Shown: positions 1 to 9,315, numbered from the stretch's first letter. The stretch is DNA of 64,000 nucleotides from JASJBU01 sp963797085 (GCA_963797085.1 CAWCOA010000006.1:434001-498000), one strand, 5' to 3'. Notes: generated from the letters alone by a model not told the origin. Numbers and translations: made by a program.

Positions 1-1
1 A

Positions 2-838
2 CGTTTCAATACGGATCAGGTTTGGCGGGACCTGGAGGAACAGCAGGTGACCCATATTTCATTGGTTCCCGCCATGCTCGGACGCCTGCTGGATGCGGCC
101 CAGGGCAGGATGGCTCCAAACTCGTTGCGTGTGGCCCTGATCGGCGGTGGTCCGCTCGACCCTGCACTGGCGGAACGCGCCCATGCGGCGGGTTGGCCGC
201 TGGTGGTCTGTTACGGCATGACTGAGACGGGTTCGATGTGTGTGCTGGACCGCACCGCCCAGGCTGGTTTGAAGCCGGGTCGGGTCGGGGAGCCGATGGC
301 AGGGTTTCGGATAAGCCTGGCAGACGAGGGTTCAGGTGAGATTCGGGTAACGGGTGATGCGGTGATGGCAGGCTACGTCAATCCGCAACTCGAACCTGGA
401 GAAGGCCTGGAGGATGGCTGCTTCAAGACCGGCGACCTGGGTTACTGGGATCATCAGGGCCAGCTCTGCGTAACCGGTCGGGCGGATGATCTGATGAACT
501 CCGGCGGTTTGCGGCTGCATCCTGGGGAAGTGGAGCGGTTACTGAAACCCTGTCCCGGACTGATCTCAGCTGCGGTCAGCAGCCGGCCCGACCCGTTGTG
601 GGGCGATCGTCTGGTGGTGCTCTACGAAGGCGTCGTATCAGAGACTTGGTTGGAGGCCTGGGTGCGTTTGAATCTACCCAGTGGCTTGCGTCCGAGGGAA
701 TTTATCAAGCTCGACAGCCTGCCAAAAAATCGCATGGGCAAGCTGGATCGTGGGGCACTCAAGCAGCATATCGGGTCAATGCATTGCGTAATGCCTCAGG
801 CAGCGCCATGGGTTTCCGGAGTTCAGGGTTCAACATGA
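2..838 (+). CDS. menE: o-succinylbenzoate-CoA ligase MenE, 5'-truncated
   Basis: The frame is open from base 2, so the gene starts before the window; about 279 C-terminal residues are visible. It is the C-terminal half of an ANL-superfamily acyl-CoA synthetase. Visible family motifs are CYGMTETGS (the adenylate-binding A5-type motif), FKTGDLGYWD with the ribose-binding Asp, the hinge region GRADDLMNSGG, and the catalytic Lys near the end in KNRMGKLDR. MenE activates o-succinylbenzoate with ATP and CoA in menaquinone synthesis. The assignment to MenE over other ANL ligases rests on length, motif spacing and the adjacent men genes. Its 3' end overlaps the convergent thioesterase gene by 80 bp. 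Confidence 0.88.
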   Translation, partial: RFNTDQVWRDLEEQQVTHISLVPAMLGRLLDAAQGRMAPNSLRVALIGGGPLDPALAERAHAAGWPLVVCYGMTETGSMCVLDRTAQAGLKPGRVGEPMAGFRISLADEGSGEIRVTGDAVMAGYVNPQLEPGEGLEDGCFKTGDLGYWDHQGQLCVTGRADDLMNSGGLRLHPGEVERLLKPCPGLISAAVSSRPDPLWGDRLVVLYEGVVSETWLEAWVRLNLPSGLRPREFIKLDSLPKNRMGKLDRGALKQHIGSMHCVMPQAAPWVSGVQGST

Positions 839-1172
839 CATGGGCGGTTTTAAGTCGGGCGGATTCCTGGCCCCGTTGATTGAGAAAACGATAGCTGACC
901 GTGAACGATGAGTTGCCGATACGTTCCAGTCGTAGACTGATGGTCAGTATATCGCCGTGCTGCACCGGCAGCAGAAAATCGGCCTCGCTGTGCACCAGCG
1001 GCAGCATACTCCGCTTGCTGATCAATTCCGCAAGAGAAAAGCCGATCTGGATCATGAATGCCTCATAGGCATCGTGAGCTAGACGGAAGTAGTGGGCGAA
1101 AAACATCACACCAGCCGCATCGATATCATGCAGGCTGGCGCTCACTGGGTATTCGAATGTCTTACTGGTCAC
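759..1172 (-). CDS. Hotdog-fold thioesterase, probable DHNA-CoA thioesterase
   Basis: A 137-residue protein of the 4-hydroxybenzoyl-CoA thioesterase family. The N-terminal motif DIDAAGVMFFAHYFRLAHDA contains the Asp used for catalysis in this family. The start is a GTG, 4 nt after the menC stop, so it is the last gene of the menB-menA-menC operon. By context it probably hydrolyses 1,4-dihydroxy-2-naphthoyl-CoA to DHNA (the MenI step) before prenylation by MenA. The substrate is inferred from context; the fold call is firm. It converges with menE and overlaps it tail to tail. Confidence 0.85.
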   Translation of the reverse strand: MTSKTFEYPVSASLHDIDAAGVMFFAHYFRLAHDAYEAFMIQIGFSLAELISKRSMLPLVHSEADFLLPVQHGDILTISLRLERIGNSSFTVSYRFLNQRGQESARLKTAHVMLNPELRKPMALPEALRNALTRYAA

Positions 1173-1176
1173 TGGA

Positions 1177-2256
1177 TCAATCCGGGTTGTTTATGAAGTC
1201 TGATTTTAACTGAACTCCGAGCCCGGCGGATTCGGCAAGCCACAGGCGGCCATTGCTGATGCGGGGTGGCTCTGCCACATCATTGGTGAACCAATCGCTC
1301 GTTGCCAGGCCGTGGGCCAATGGCCTGCTGGGTTGATCGATCGCCATGGCCAACTGGGCCGCCGCCTGGATGCCGACGGCGCTCTCCAGCGTGCTCGTGA
1401 CAACCGTTTCCAGGCCTGCCTGTCTCACCCGATCGGCCACTTCCTTTGCCGCAAGCAGTCCGCCCAGCACGCAGGGTTTGATGATCAGACGCCTGACCGG
1501 AGGCTGTTCAAGTAATTCTTCCAGGGAAAATCGGCAGAGGGATTCATCCAGGGCTAAAGTGACCTCGGTCATGTTTTGTAGTTCATGCAGCGAGTCAGAG
1601 CTGGGCTCGCTTAACGGCTCTTCCAGGGATTCAATAGGTAACTGGGCGAGTTGGTGGATAAATTCCCTGGCTTCCGCCATGTTCCAGGCGCCGTTGGCAT
1701 CGAGTCTCAAACGGATATCGGCAGGCAGTCGAGCAGCGAGCTGTTGCAGCAGAGCTATCTCCTGCGCCACCCCGTTGAGTCCAACTTTGAACTTTATTAT
1801 TTTAAAGCCCTGTTGCAATAGCTCAGTGCTGCGCTCGAATGCTTGTTCATTCAGCACCCCGCCGGAACCGTTTACCGCAATCTCATTGCGGTCTGTCGGT
1901 GAGAGCCATTGGCGCAGGCTGAGCTGTTCGGCCTGGCTGATGAGATCCAGCAGGGCAGTCTCCAGGGCATGGTGGCCTGCCGGGTTTTCGGGTGCTGTGG
2001 GGAGACTATCAAGTGCTTCATGAGGTGTTCTGTTCAGCAGGCCTGGAAGCTGATTGCTAAGCCAGGTTTCTGCTGCGGGAGCGGATTCGGTACCCGCGGC
2101 GGGCATTGGGGCGCAGTCGCCATGGCCGTACCGTCCCGAGTCTGAGGTCAATGTAACAATCCAGCCATTGCGTTGCTTCACGGTCCCTCGGTTTGTCCGC
2201 CAGGGCTGCTTGAGCGGCAGACTGTACGGGATGTTTCTGCAGCTGGCGATGCGCAT
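1177..2256 (-). CDS. menC: o-succinylbenzoate synthase MenC
   Basis: A 359-residue enolase-superfamily enzyme that dehydrates SHCHC to o-succinylbenzoate. The barrel motifs are in order: FKIIKFKVGL (the KxK pair), RLRLDANGAW (metal-ligand Asp), SLEEPL (Glu ligand), LALDES (Asp ligand) and LIIKPCVLGG (the second catalytic Lys). The N-terminal capping domain is complete. The start ATG lies 1 nt beyond the menA stop, so translation is probably coupled. All catalytic residues expected for the muconate-lactonizing subgroup are present, and operon context favours MenC over dipeptide epimerase. Confidence 0.93.
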   Translation of the reverse strand: MRIASCRNIPYSLPLKQPWRTNRGTVKQRNGWIVTLTSDSGRYGHGDCAPMPAAGTESAPAAETWLSNQLPGLLNRTPHEALDSLPTAPENPAGHHALETALLDLISQAEQLSLRQWLSPTDRNEIAVNGSGGVLNEQAFERSTELLQQGFKIIKFKVGLNGVAQEIALLQQLAARLPADIRLRLDANGAWNMAEAREFIHQLAQLPIESLEEPLSEPSSDSLHELQNMTEVTLALDESLCRFSLEELLEQPPVRRLIIKPCVLGGLLAAKEVADRVRQAGLETVVTSTLESAVGIQAAAQLAMAIDQPSRPLAHGLATSDWFTNDVAEPPRISNGRLWLAESAGLGVQLKSDFINNPD

Positions 2257-2257
2257 C

Positions 2258-3121
2258 TCAGAGCAGCAGGGCGCTGCTCAGCAGCAATCCGTAGAGTAGT
2301 TGCAGGAGCGCCGTGTGGGCTAGAATTCGGTTGAATGCGGGGCCCGGCTCCTCGCTGAGAAAGCGGCGTAACAATAGCCAGGCGAGAGGCAGGGCGAGCA
2401 ACACCAGCCAGACGCTGGCGTCCAATCCGGTGAGCAGTAGCGGCAGCAGGAACGGGGCGAGGATCAGCAGGGCATAGAACTGTTGCGAGCGATGTTCACC
2501 CAGATAGTGGGCGAGGGTCAGCTTGCCTGCCTTACGGTCGCTCTGCAGATCCCGGTAGTTGTTCACCAGCAGCACTGCGGCGGCAAGAAAGCCGATGGCG
2601 CAGGCTGCGGCCAGGGCGTTGAGTGAAAGACTTAATGTCTGCAGATAGTAGCTGCCGAGCACAGCCACCAGGCCAAAGAAGAGGAACACGAAGAGCTCGC
2701 CGCTGGCGCTGTAGGCAATGGGTTTGGGGCCGCCGGTGTAGGCGTAACCGGCCACCAGGGAGGTGAGGCCGATGGCGAGGATCGGCCAGCCGCCACGCCA
2801 GACCAGATAGAGTCCGATCACAAAGGCCAGGGCGAAGGCGATATGGGCGCCACGCTTGATTGTCACGATGGGCAACCAGCCCTGGGCGGCGGCTCTTGGC
2901 GGACCCAGGCGCTCCTCGGTATCCGCGCCTCGTTCAAAATCCTTCGCATCGTTATGCAGGTTGGTGCCGATCTGGATCAGCAGCGCGCCGAGCAGAGCCG
3001 CCAGCGCAGACAGGCTATGGAATTGCTGTGTTTCACTCCATGCCAGGCAGATGCCGACGAGCACCGGTACCAGAGAAAGGCTGAGGGTCTTGGGCCGGAT
3101 GGCCAGGAGCCAGTATTTCAT
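2258..3121 (-). CDS. menA: 1,4-dihydroxy-2-naphthoate polyprenyltransferase MenA
   Basis: A 287-residue UbiA-superfamily integral membrane prenyltransferase that attaches the polyprenyl tail to DHNA. The first Asp-rich motif is NLHNDAKDFERG and the second is NNYRDLQSDRKAGK; both bind Mg-diphosphate. About eight or nine hydrophobic segments span the protein. The start codon overlaps the menB stop (ATGA arrangement), and menC follows after 1 nt, so menB-menA-menC form one transcription unit. Confidence 0.93.
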   Translation of the reverse strand: MKYWLLAIRPKTLSLSLVPVLVGICLAWSETQQFHSLSALAALLGALLIQIGTNLHNDAKDFERGADTEERLGPPRAAAQGWLPIVTIKRGAHIAFALAFVIGLYLVWRGGWPILAIGLTSLVAGYAYTGGPKPIAYSASGELFVFLFFGLVAVLGSYYLQTLSLSLNALAAACAIGFLAAAVLLVNNYRDLQSDRKAGKLTLAHYLGEHRSQQFYALLILAPFLLPLLLTGLDASVWLVLLALPLAWLLLRRFLSEEPGPAFNRILAHTALLQLLYGLLLSSALLL

Positions 3122-3948
3122 GGCCTGCGGGGAAACTTACTGAAATCAACAGGGCGTTTCTCTACGAAGGCGTCGCGCCCCTCCTGGGCCTCGTCAGTCA
3201 GATAAAAAAGCGCAGTAGCATTCCCTGCCAATTCCTGAATCCCGGCGAGGCCGTCGGTTTCGGCGTTGAAGGCGGACTTCAATACTCGCAGCGCGGTGGG
3301 TGAGTGAACCAACATCTCCCGGCACCAGTCGACGGTCTCCCGTTCCAGTTCGGCCAGAGGCACAACCGCATTCACCAGCCCCATCTCCAGGGCCTGTTGC
3401 GCATCATACTGACGGCACAGAAACCAGATCTCCTTGGCTTTTTTCATGCCTACGGTGCGCGCCAGCAGACCGGCTCCGAGCCCCGCATCAAAGCTGCCGA
3501 CCTTCGGCCCGGTCTGACCAAAGCGGGCGTTATCCGCCGCGATGCTGAGGTCGCAGATCAGGTGCAAGACATGGCCGCCGCCAATGGCGTATCCCGCCAC
3601 CATCGCCACCACGGGCTTGGGCAGGGTACGGATCTGTCGTTGAAACTCCAACACGTTCAGGTGTTCTATGCCCTGGCTGTCCCGGTAGCCCCCGTCACCG
3701 CGGATCTTTTGGTCGCCGCCGGAGCAAAAGGCCAGGTCGCCGGCGCCGGTGAGTATAATCACGCCAATCTGCGGGTCCAGGTGGGCGCGGCGGAATGCAT
3801 CACTCAGCTCCTGCACAGTCTCTGGGCGAAAGGCATTGCGCACCTGCGGGCGGTTGATGGTGATTTTGGCGATGCCCTCGGCCTGATGGTAAAGAATGTC
3901 TTGATAGTCGCTGTCCGGCACTGTTTGCCAGATAATATCGTTGCTCAT
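3118..3948 (-). CDS. menB: 1,4-dihydroxy-2-naphthoyl-CoA synthase MenB
   Basis: A crotonase-superfamily enzyme of about 276 residues that closes the second ring, converting o-succinylbenzoyl-CoA to DHNA-CoA. Visible motifs are the oxyanion-hole segment FCSGGDQK, the loop AGYAIGGGHVLHLICDLSIA, the Asp-containing stretch PKVGSFDAGLG, and the C-terminal signature FVEKRPVDFSKFPRRP typical of MenB. An ATG at 3948 (protein start MSNDIIWQ) is preferred over an in-frame TTG two codons upstream. It is the first gene of the minus-strand men operon. Confidence 0.94.
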   Translation of the reverse strand: MSNDIIWQTVPDSDYQDILYHQAEGIAKITINRPQVRNAFRPETVQELSDAFRRAHLDPQIGVIILTGAGDLAFCSGGDQKIRGDGGYRDSQGIEHLNVLEFQRQIRTLPKPVVAMVAGYAIGGGHVLHLICDLSIAADNARFGQTGPKVGSFDAGLGAGLLARTVGMKKAKEIWFLCRQYDAQQALEMGLVNAVVPLAELERETVDWCREMLVHSPTALRVLKSAFNAETDGLAGIQELAGNATALFYLTDEAQEGRDAFVEKRPVDFSKFPRRP

Positions 3949-4061
3949 ACTCAATTGGTCTGTATTGACTCAGATAATGGTGCGCCTATCTTATGGAAAC
4001 CGGGAAAAATTACCATTCTGGTAATTCCGGTGTCTCAGATTAGACGTTGCAGGGGGATAGA

Positions 4062-4706
4062 ATGAAACAAAAAGGCTTATGGCTGTTTACGGCTGGCGCC
4101 TCGATGGCACTGATCAGTGTGGTATTGGGAAATTCGCTGCAGACAGAACTTAGGTCTATCCCGGTGGAACGTCTGCTGCAGGAGCAGGGAATGGATGCCC
4201 TGAAGTTTATCGGTTTTGCTTTTGGACTTCCGTTGGGCATAGGCATCAGTATCTTGGGGGCATTGATCAGCAGTGAGACCGCTACCTGGCGGGTGTTGGT
4301 TTTCATGGGAGTGGTATTGACCAGTACTCTGGCGGCAGTGCTGGTGCCGGAGCTTTGGGGCAAGGACCTGCATGGAGGATTTTTTGGGATTGGCGGTTAT
4401 CTCATCCTGCTGCTGGTGCTGGGCTTGATCTGGTACTGGGGCCGTTATCGTGCCCTGGTATCCCGGGCAGCGCGCGTCGGGGTGGATCTGCAGGGTGTCG
4501 GTTATCTATGCTTTGCCCTGGCTGCCTGGAACCTCTGTGGGGCCGCCACCATGCCAGCGTTTGCGCTGGAACCGGAGATGATGCTGACCATGGGAACGCA
4601 AGCCTTTGCAATCGGTCAAATGAAAACCATCATGTTATTGTTCGTATCGGGTTGGTTATCTAGCCTGCTCGGATTTTGGGCAAGCGTCAGAACCAGCAGG
4701 GACTAA
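4062..4706 (+). CDS. Polytopic membrane protein, function unknown
   Basis: About 214 residues with roughly six hydrophobic segments: an N-terminal helix around residues 7-22, then helices near 48-68, 78-100, 107-128, 145-165 and 190-208. I do not recognise the family. The ATG at 4062 is chosen because AGGGGG lies about 6 nt upstream; a TTG 15 nt earlier would include that ribosome-binding site in the coding region. It is divergent from menB and is followed by a lipoprotein gene in the same direction, whose start falls after this gene's stop. Confidence 0.72.
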   Translation: MKQKGLWLFTAGASMALISVVLGNSLQTELRSIPVERLLQEQGMDALKFIGFAFGLPLGIGISILGALISSETATWRVLVFMGVVLTSTLAAVLVPELWGKDLHGGFFGIGGYLILLLVLGLIWYWGRYRALVSRAARVGVDLQGVGYLCFALAAWNLCGAATMPAFALEPEMMLTMGTQAFAIGQMKTIMLLFVSGWLSSLLGFWASVRTSRD

Positions 4707-4723
4707 TCGCCTTACTTCAGAAA

Positions 4724-5641
4724 ATGACTGGCTTCTTGCGGCTACTCTTGATCTTGCTTTTAAGCGTCTTTCTGGCTGGCTGCAGTCGGGTTAAATTCGC
4801 CTACCATCAGCTGGATTGGTTGATACCTCTCTATATCGATGACTACATCGAACTCAGCGAGAGTCAAGACTCCTATCTGGAGACCGAAGTCAACAATCTC
4901 CTGCGGTGGCATTGTACTTCCCAGCTTAAGCCCTATGCAGCGCTGCTGCGCAGCTCCAATAAGGATTTTCAACAAGGCACCATGGATGCAGAGAAGCTGG
5001 GTTCCACACTAAATCAAATCGAAGACTATTGGAAAGAGATCAAACGCCAGGCAAGTCCCGCGATTGCAAGATTACTGTTGACTTCAGAGCCTGCCCAGCT
5101 CGATGAATTCTTTAACCTGCTGCAAGAAAAAAACCACGAATGGCTGGCTGAGTTCCAGTCCCAGACCAGCCAGGAGTTACGGGAGCATTACCAGGCGCGC
5201 ATGACCGATGAACTGGAGCGTTGGTTCGGGCCTCTAACGACCGCTCAGCAACAGGAGGTGACTGACTGGAGTCAGCGCTTCGAGCCTCTGGGGCTGCAGG
5301 GACTGCAGGCCAGGCAGCTCTGGCAAGCCCGCTTGAGGACGTTGCTCGGCCAGCGCGCTGCAGAGGAGGCTTTTCTCCACGCTATCGAAGAACTCTTCGT
5401 CAACCCCTATGCGGGACAGCCCGCCGATTATTTAAGCAGGCTGGAGCACAATCGGCTGACGACCATAGAGCTACTGGCGCGCCTTGGGGGCCAGCTGAAT
5501 GGGCAACAACGTGAGCATTTGGATCACATGGTTCGATCAATCGCGGAGGATTTTGATCAATTGGCCTGTCTGGCAGAGGGATTGAAATCCCAGCCGGCTG
5601 AGATTTCCGATCCTACTGACAGGCTGCTTGGGCCATTTTGA
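4724..5641 (+). CDS. DUF6279-type outer-membrane lipoprotein
   Basis: A 305-residue protein beginning MTGFLRLLLILLLSVFLAGC, a lipoprotein signal peptide with lipobox LAGC, followed by SRVKFAYHQLDWLIPLYID. The Leu-rich, highly charged helical remainder matches my memory of the DUF6279 lipoproteins of gammaproteobacteria; the function is unknown. The ATG at 4724 is preferred because it places the signal peptide at the N-terminus; an in-frame TTG 48 nt upstream lies inside the preceding gene. Its 3' end overlaps menD tail to tail by 29 bp. Confidence 0.8.
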   Translation: MTGFLRLLLILLLSVFLAGCSRVKFAYHQLDWLIPLYIDDYIELSESQDSYLETEVNNLLRWHCTSQLKPYAALLRSSNKDFQQGTMDAEKLGSTLNQIEDYWKEIKRQASPAIARLLLTSEPAQLDEFFNLLQEKNHEWLAEFQSQTSQELREHYQARMTDELERWFGPLTTAQQQEVTDWSQRFEPLGLQGLQARQLWQARLRTLLGQRAAEEAFLHAIEELFVNPYAGQPADYLSRLEHNRLTTIELLARLGGQLNGQQREHLDHMVRSIAEDFDQLACLAEGLKSQPAEISDPTDRLLGPF

Positions 5642-7313
5642 GATAGTGGGCCTGTCTTGCCAGACTTTTTTCCCTGTCGAGCATCACTTCGATGAGGGTC
5701 ATGTCATCGCTCTGAAGTCCCGCTTCCAGCGCCGGGCGAAATTGATTCTGCTGCTCGATGCGCCGATGTTGCAAGCCATAGAGTCGGGCGATGTGAGTGA
5801 ATTCTAGCCCGGTAGGCATCAGCCACTGCTGCTCAAAAGTATCCAGTCCGGACTGGGGCAGCATGCCAAAGATACCACCGCCATTGTTGTTGAAGACGAT
5901 AATAATTCCATTCAAGCCAGCGGCGAGCAGCAATCCGTTCATATCGTGGAAGAAGGCCAGATCCCCCAGCAGTCCGACCACCGGTTGATCGGCTGCAGCG
6001 GTCAGCCCCAGCAGAGTCGAGACATTGCCGTCGATGCCGCTGGCGCCCCGGTTGGCCAGGATCTGCAGCGGCTTGCGGCCTTGGCCGCTCCAGCTGTCGA
6101 GCTGGCGGATTGGCAGGGAGTTGCCGCTGAACAGGATGGCCTGCTCGGGGAGCGCGTTCAGCAGCTCGTTGATGATCAGATCCTCATAGGGTGTCTCCTC
6201 AGCTGGAACCTGGATCTGGTCGATGGTCTGTTCCGCCTGAGTGAAACCTTGCAGCCAGGCTGTCGGTCCTGTTGTTAGCTGCTGCTGGAGCAAGGCGTTG
6301 CAAAACAGAATAGGCTCGGCGCGGACGATTTCGCTGGTCTGATGCAAAGGGTCCGGCCAGTCGCCGCGGGGAGCGCACAGGACCAGGGTTGCATCGCAGG
6401 CTGCTAAATAATCCAGCAGGGCCTTGGAGACCGGGGCAGCGCCAAAGCGCAGCACCCAGTCTGGTTTTGCGCCAGCGCTGAATGCTGCATTACGCAGGAA
6501 ACTGTCATAGCGGCTGATCACCTGAGCATGATCATGCGCGCCGAATCGCAAGGCACTCAACGGGTCGGCGAGTACGGGGCAGCCCAGCTGTTTTGCCAAC
6601 CTGCTGACGGCTTCAGGAAAGCCTGGTGCAGGCACTGCCGGCCCGCAAACGACGAGACCTTGCCCTGCAGAGATGCTGCTGCTGATCCGTTTGATTTGCT
6701 GCGGGTCTGGCAAAACAGGGTTTGTGGCGCAGGGAATGCGGGGTCCTGGGGTGGGTTCTGGTGGCCATTGACTTGGGGTCAGTGGTTCCCGGAATGGCAG
6801 ATTGATGTGCACTGGGCCTGGGTTTGGCCAGCTTGACTCATGCACGGCTTGGACGCCCAGACGGCGAATGTGGGCCATAGCCCGGGAGGTTTCCATGGGC
6901 GGGCCCGCATCATGAAAACTGCGCACCTGATTGCCGAACAGGTGGATCTGATCCACCGTCTGGTTGGAACCGCAGGCCTGCAGCTCCGGTGGCCGGTCTG
7001 CGCTGAGCAGGATCAACGGTATGCCTGAGCGATTGGCCTCGATAACCGCCGGCAGCCAATGCGCCGGTGCGCTGCCGGAGGTAGCAAGCACCGCCACCGG
7101 TTGCCGTTTATGGCTGGCCAGCCCCAGGGCGAAGAATGCAGCGCTGCGCTCATCCGGATGCTGCCAGCTCTGCAGGCTGGGATGACGATTCACCGCCAGC
7201 ACCAGCGGGGTGGATCTCGAGCCAGGGGAAAGCACCACCTGACTGACACCTGCTGCGGCGAGACCATCCATCAGTTTGTCCGACCAGAGCAGATTCAGGG
7301 TGGCGGTATCCAT
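5613..7313 (-). CDS. menD: SEPHCHC synthase MenD
   Basis: A 566-residue ThDP-dependent enzyme that adds the 2-oxoglutarate-derived succinyl semialdehyde unit to isochorismate. The N-terminal Pyr domain begins with LVLSPGSRSTPLVLAV, the MenD signature. The C-terminal PP domain carries the Mg/ThDP motif LLGDLAFFHDMNGLL followed by NNNGGGIFGMLP. Its ATG shares one base with the menF stop codon (TGATG), so the pair is translationally coupled, with menF first. Confidence 0.95.
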   Translation of the reverse strand: MDTATLNLLWSDKLMDGLAAAGVSQVVLSPGSRSTPLVLAVNRHPSLQSWQHPDERSAAFFALGLASHKRQPVAVLATSGSAPAHWLPAVIEANRSGIPLILLSADRPPELQACGSNQTVDQIHLFGNQVRSFHDAGPPMETSRAMAHIRRLGVQAVHESSWPNPGPVHINLPFREPLTPSQWPPEPTPGPRIPCATNPVLPDPQQIKRISSSISAGQGLVVCGPAVPAPGFPEAVSRLAKQLGCPVLADPLSALRFGAHDHAQVISRYDSFLRNAAFSAGAKPDWVLRFGAAPVSKALLDYLAACDATLVLCAPRGDWPDPLHQTSEIVRAEPILFCNALLQQQLTTGPTAWLQGFTQAEQTIDQIQVPAEETPYEDLIINELLNALPEQAILFSGNSLPIRQLDSWSGQGRKPLQILANRGASGIDGNVSTLLGLTAAADQPVVGLLGDLAFFHDMNGLLLAAGLNGIIIVFNNNGGGIFGMLPQSGLDTFEQQWLMPTGLEFTHIARLYGLQHRRIEQQNQFRPALEAGLQSDDMTLIEVMLDREKSLARQAHYLKMAQAACQ

Positions 7314-8707
7314 CAGGCGTCTTCCATCGCCTCCAGCATCGCGGCGAGTTTTAGTTCCGTCTCTGTGTATTCGCTTTCCGGATCGGAGTCCGCTGTGATC
7401 CCCGCTCCGGCGTAGAGTTCTGCATCATACCCTTTGAGTTGCACGCAACGAATCAGCACCGCCAGTTCACCATCCCCAGTGGCGTCGATCCACCCGGCGG
7501 CGCCGGTGTACCAGCCCCGGGAAAAGGGTTCGTTCTGCGCCAGCCAGGTGTGGGCCTCTGCGACCGGCATGCCGTTCACTGCGGCTGTGGGGTGGAGCTT
7601 TTCCGCCGCCTCGAACAGGCCGACACCGGGCTTCAGTGTGCCGCGCAGTACCGTCCAGAGATGCTGCAGTACCCGCAGGCGTTTGAGTTGCGGCTGCTTC
7701 ACTGGTTCTTGAGCGCTGCAGATGTCATCCAAAACAGCCTGAATATTATCCACCACGACCTGATGCTCATGTTGGCATTTCGGGTCATTTAGCAGCTCCT
7801 GGCCTAATTGTTGGTCCCTGGTTTCATCCGCTGCGCGGGGCAAGGTGCCTGCCACCGCATCACTGGTGATCTGGGAGTTTTTACAGGTCAGCAGGTATTC
7901 GGGCGTGGCGGCAAGGAATGTCAGTCCTTCCTGCCGGGTGGCGAATAGTACGCTGTCCGGATAGAGGACGTTAAGGGTGGACATCAGGCGGATAGGATTG
8001 AGCTTCCTCTCGGCATGGACATGGATGCGTCGCGACAGCACCACCTTTTCCATCAGTCCTTGGTCTATTTCCCGGATGGCTGCGCGAACCTTTTCCAGCC
8101 AAGCGTCTTTTTCCGGTTCTCTCTGCGTGAGCGGCAGATTGGTCCGGTGCCCAGGTGGGCCCGGTCTTTGTAGCATGTCATCGAAAATCTGTGTCAGCAG
8201 TGAGAGCCATTGTTCAATATGGGTATCCGGCATCTCAGCGCTGGTTGCATGGCAAGAGCAGGAGAGGGTACAGGCGTCGCCCAGCTGTTGGAGTAAAACT
8301 TCAGGCAGGCAGAGTCCCGAATTGGGTAAGCCCAGCCAGGCGACTTGCATCGGATCATCGGCTGAAAACGCGAAACCGGTGAACATGACGGGTTCCACGT
8401 TAGACTCGTCGGGATCAAATCTGTCCCAATGGTTGAGCGTATCCCGGAATGATGCGGCGAGCTGTTTGAAGCGATTCGCTCCAGAGGTACTGAATCGCAT
8501 CACTTCTCCCGCCCCTAGGCGGTACTCTTCATCGGCCGGTTTGCTCCAATAACACCAGCGTTGTCCGGCGCGCGAGAGGTTGTTGAGCCGGAAGCCTTCG
8601 ATCTGCAGAGTCAGAGTATAGTATCTGCCCGGTCGGGGAGGCTGTCGTTCGAGTTCGAGGGTGAGTCGCCGGCGGATCTTGGCAAGGAGAGTGTGTGCTT
8701 CAAACAT
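7313..8707 (-). CDS. menF: Isochorismate synthase MenF
   Basis: A 464-residue chorismate-binding enzyme that opens the menaquinone branch by isomerising chorismate. The C-terminal catalytic half has LMEKVVLSRRI, the stretch LTFLAATPEYLL, DAVAGTLPRAAD, NDPKCQHEHQVVVDNI with the Mg ligand Glu, and LHPTAAVNGMP. The GAAGWID and YAGAGITADSDPESEYTETE segments are typical of the isochorismate/salicylate synthase group. It is paired with menD, and the anabolic MenF role is favoured over EntC because of that neighbour. Confidence 0.94.
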   Translation of the reverse strand: MFEAHTLLAKIRRRLTLELERQPPRPGRYYTLTLQIEGFRLNNLSRAGQRWCYWSKPADEEYRLGAGEVMRFSTSGANRFKQLAASFRDTLNHWDRFDPDESNVEPVMFTGFAFSADDPMQVAWLGLPNSGLCLPEVLLQQLGDACTLSCSCHATSAEMPDTHIEQWLSLLTQIFDDMLQRPGPPGHRTNLPLTQREPEKDAWLEKVRAAIREIDQGLMEKVVLSRRIHVHAERKLNPIRLMSTLNVLYPDSVLFATRQEGLTFLAATPEYLLTCKNSQITSDAVAGTLPRAADETRDQQLGQELLNDPKCQHEHQVVVDNIQAVLDDICSAQEPVKQPQLKRLRVLQHLWTVLRGTLKPGVGLFEAAEKLHPTAAVNGMPVAEAHTWLAQNEPFSRGWYTGAAGWIDATGDGELAVLIRCVQLKGYDAELYAGAGITADSDPESEYTETELKLAAMLEAMEDA

Positions 8708-8766
8708 GTTGGATTATGCGCAGACTTTTCGCTTAGGTGCTTCTTCCTGTCGTCTGTCTGCAATTA

Positions 8767-9297
8767 TTATTTCTGCTTGTAGATTGATTCAAACCTGGCA
8801 GTCGAGAAGCCATTCAAACGTTGTTTGCCCACCAGTATGATTGGGACCCCCTGCCCCCTGAGGCGTTTGAAATCGCTCTCGCCTTTCCGTGATTTCTCTA
8901 CATCATACTCCCTGAAAGGAATTTTTCTCTCCTTGAAATAACGTTTCGCTGTTTTGCACACGCCGCACCACTCAGTACTGTACATGACGACCTTACGAAG
9001 GTCTTTGCTGGGGGTAATGCCTGAGAGCGGTTTGATCTCAGGGCTGGTATAGGTATTGATGCGCAGTTTGAGTTCGGTGGCCCGACTCTCTGCGGGTGGC
9101 CTATCACCAAAATGGGTATGGCCCTGTGCGTCCTGCCAGGTGTAGATTTCCGCCGCTAGCTTGGCGGATGAGAAGAGCAGAATGCAGATGGCCAGGGCCG
9201 GCAGACACTTTATCCATGGTATTGCTATGGGTATTGGGTCCTGGAGTAAATTGTTTGTCATGCCGGCGGCTGTTATTTTGTTGTCCAGTCGAGTCAT
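8767..9297 (-). CDS. DUF4124-glutaredoxin fusion, exported
   Basis: Up to 176 residues. An N-terminal hydrophobic segment (LPALAICILLFSSAKLAAE) looks like a signal peptide. It precedes a DUF4124-like stretch (IYTWQDAQGHTHFGDRPP), and a C-terminal glutaredoxin/thioredoxin-like domain follows with the redox motif CGVC in STEWCGVCKTAKRYF and the cis-Pro region GQGVPIILVG. It is probably a periplasmic thiol-disulfide protein. An alternative ATG at 9261 would leave 54 bp to the divergent rhodanese gene instead of 18 bp. Substrate unknown. Confidence 0.82.
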   Translation of the reverse strand: MTRLDNKITAAGMTNNLLQDPIPIAIPWIKCLPALAICILLFSSAKLAAEIYTWQDAQGHTHFGDRPPAESRATELKLRINTYTSPEIKPLSGITPSKDLRKVVMYSTEWCGVCKTAKRYFKERKIPFREYDVEKSRKGESDFKRLRGQGVPIILVGKQRLNGFSTARFESIYKQK

Positions 9298-9315
9298 TCA
9301 ATCAGGTTGATTTCT

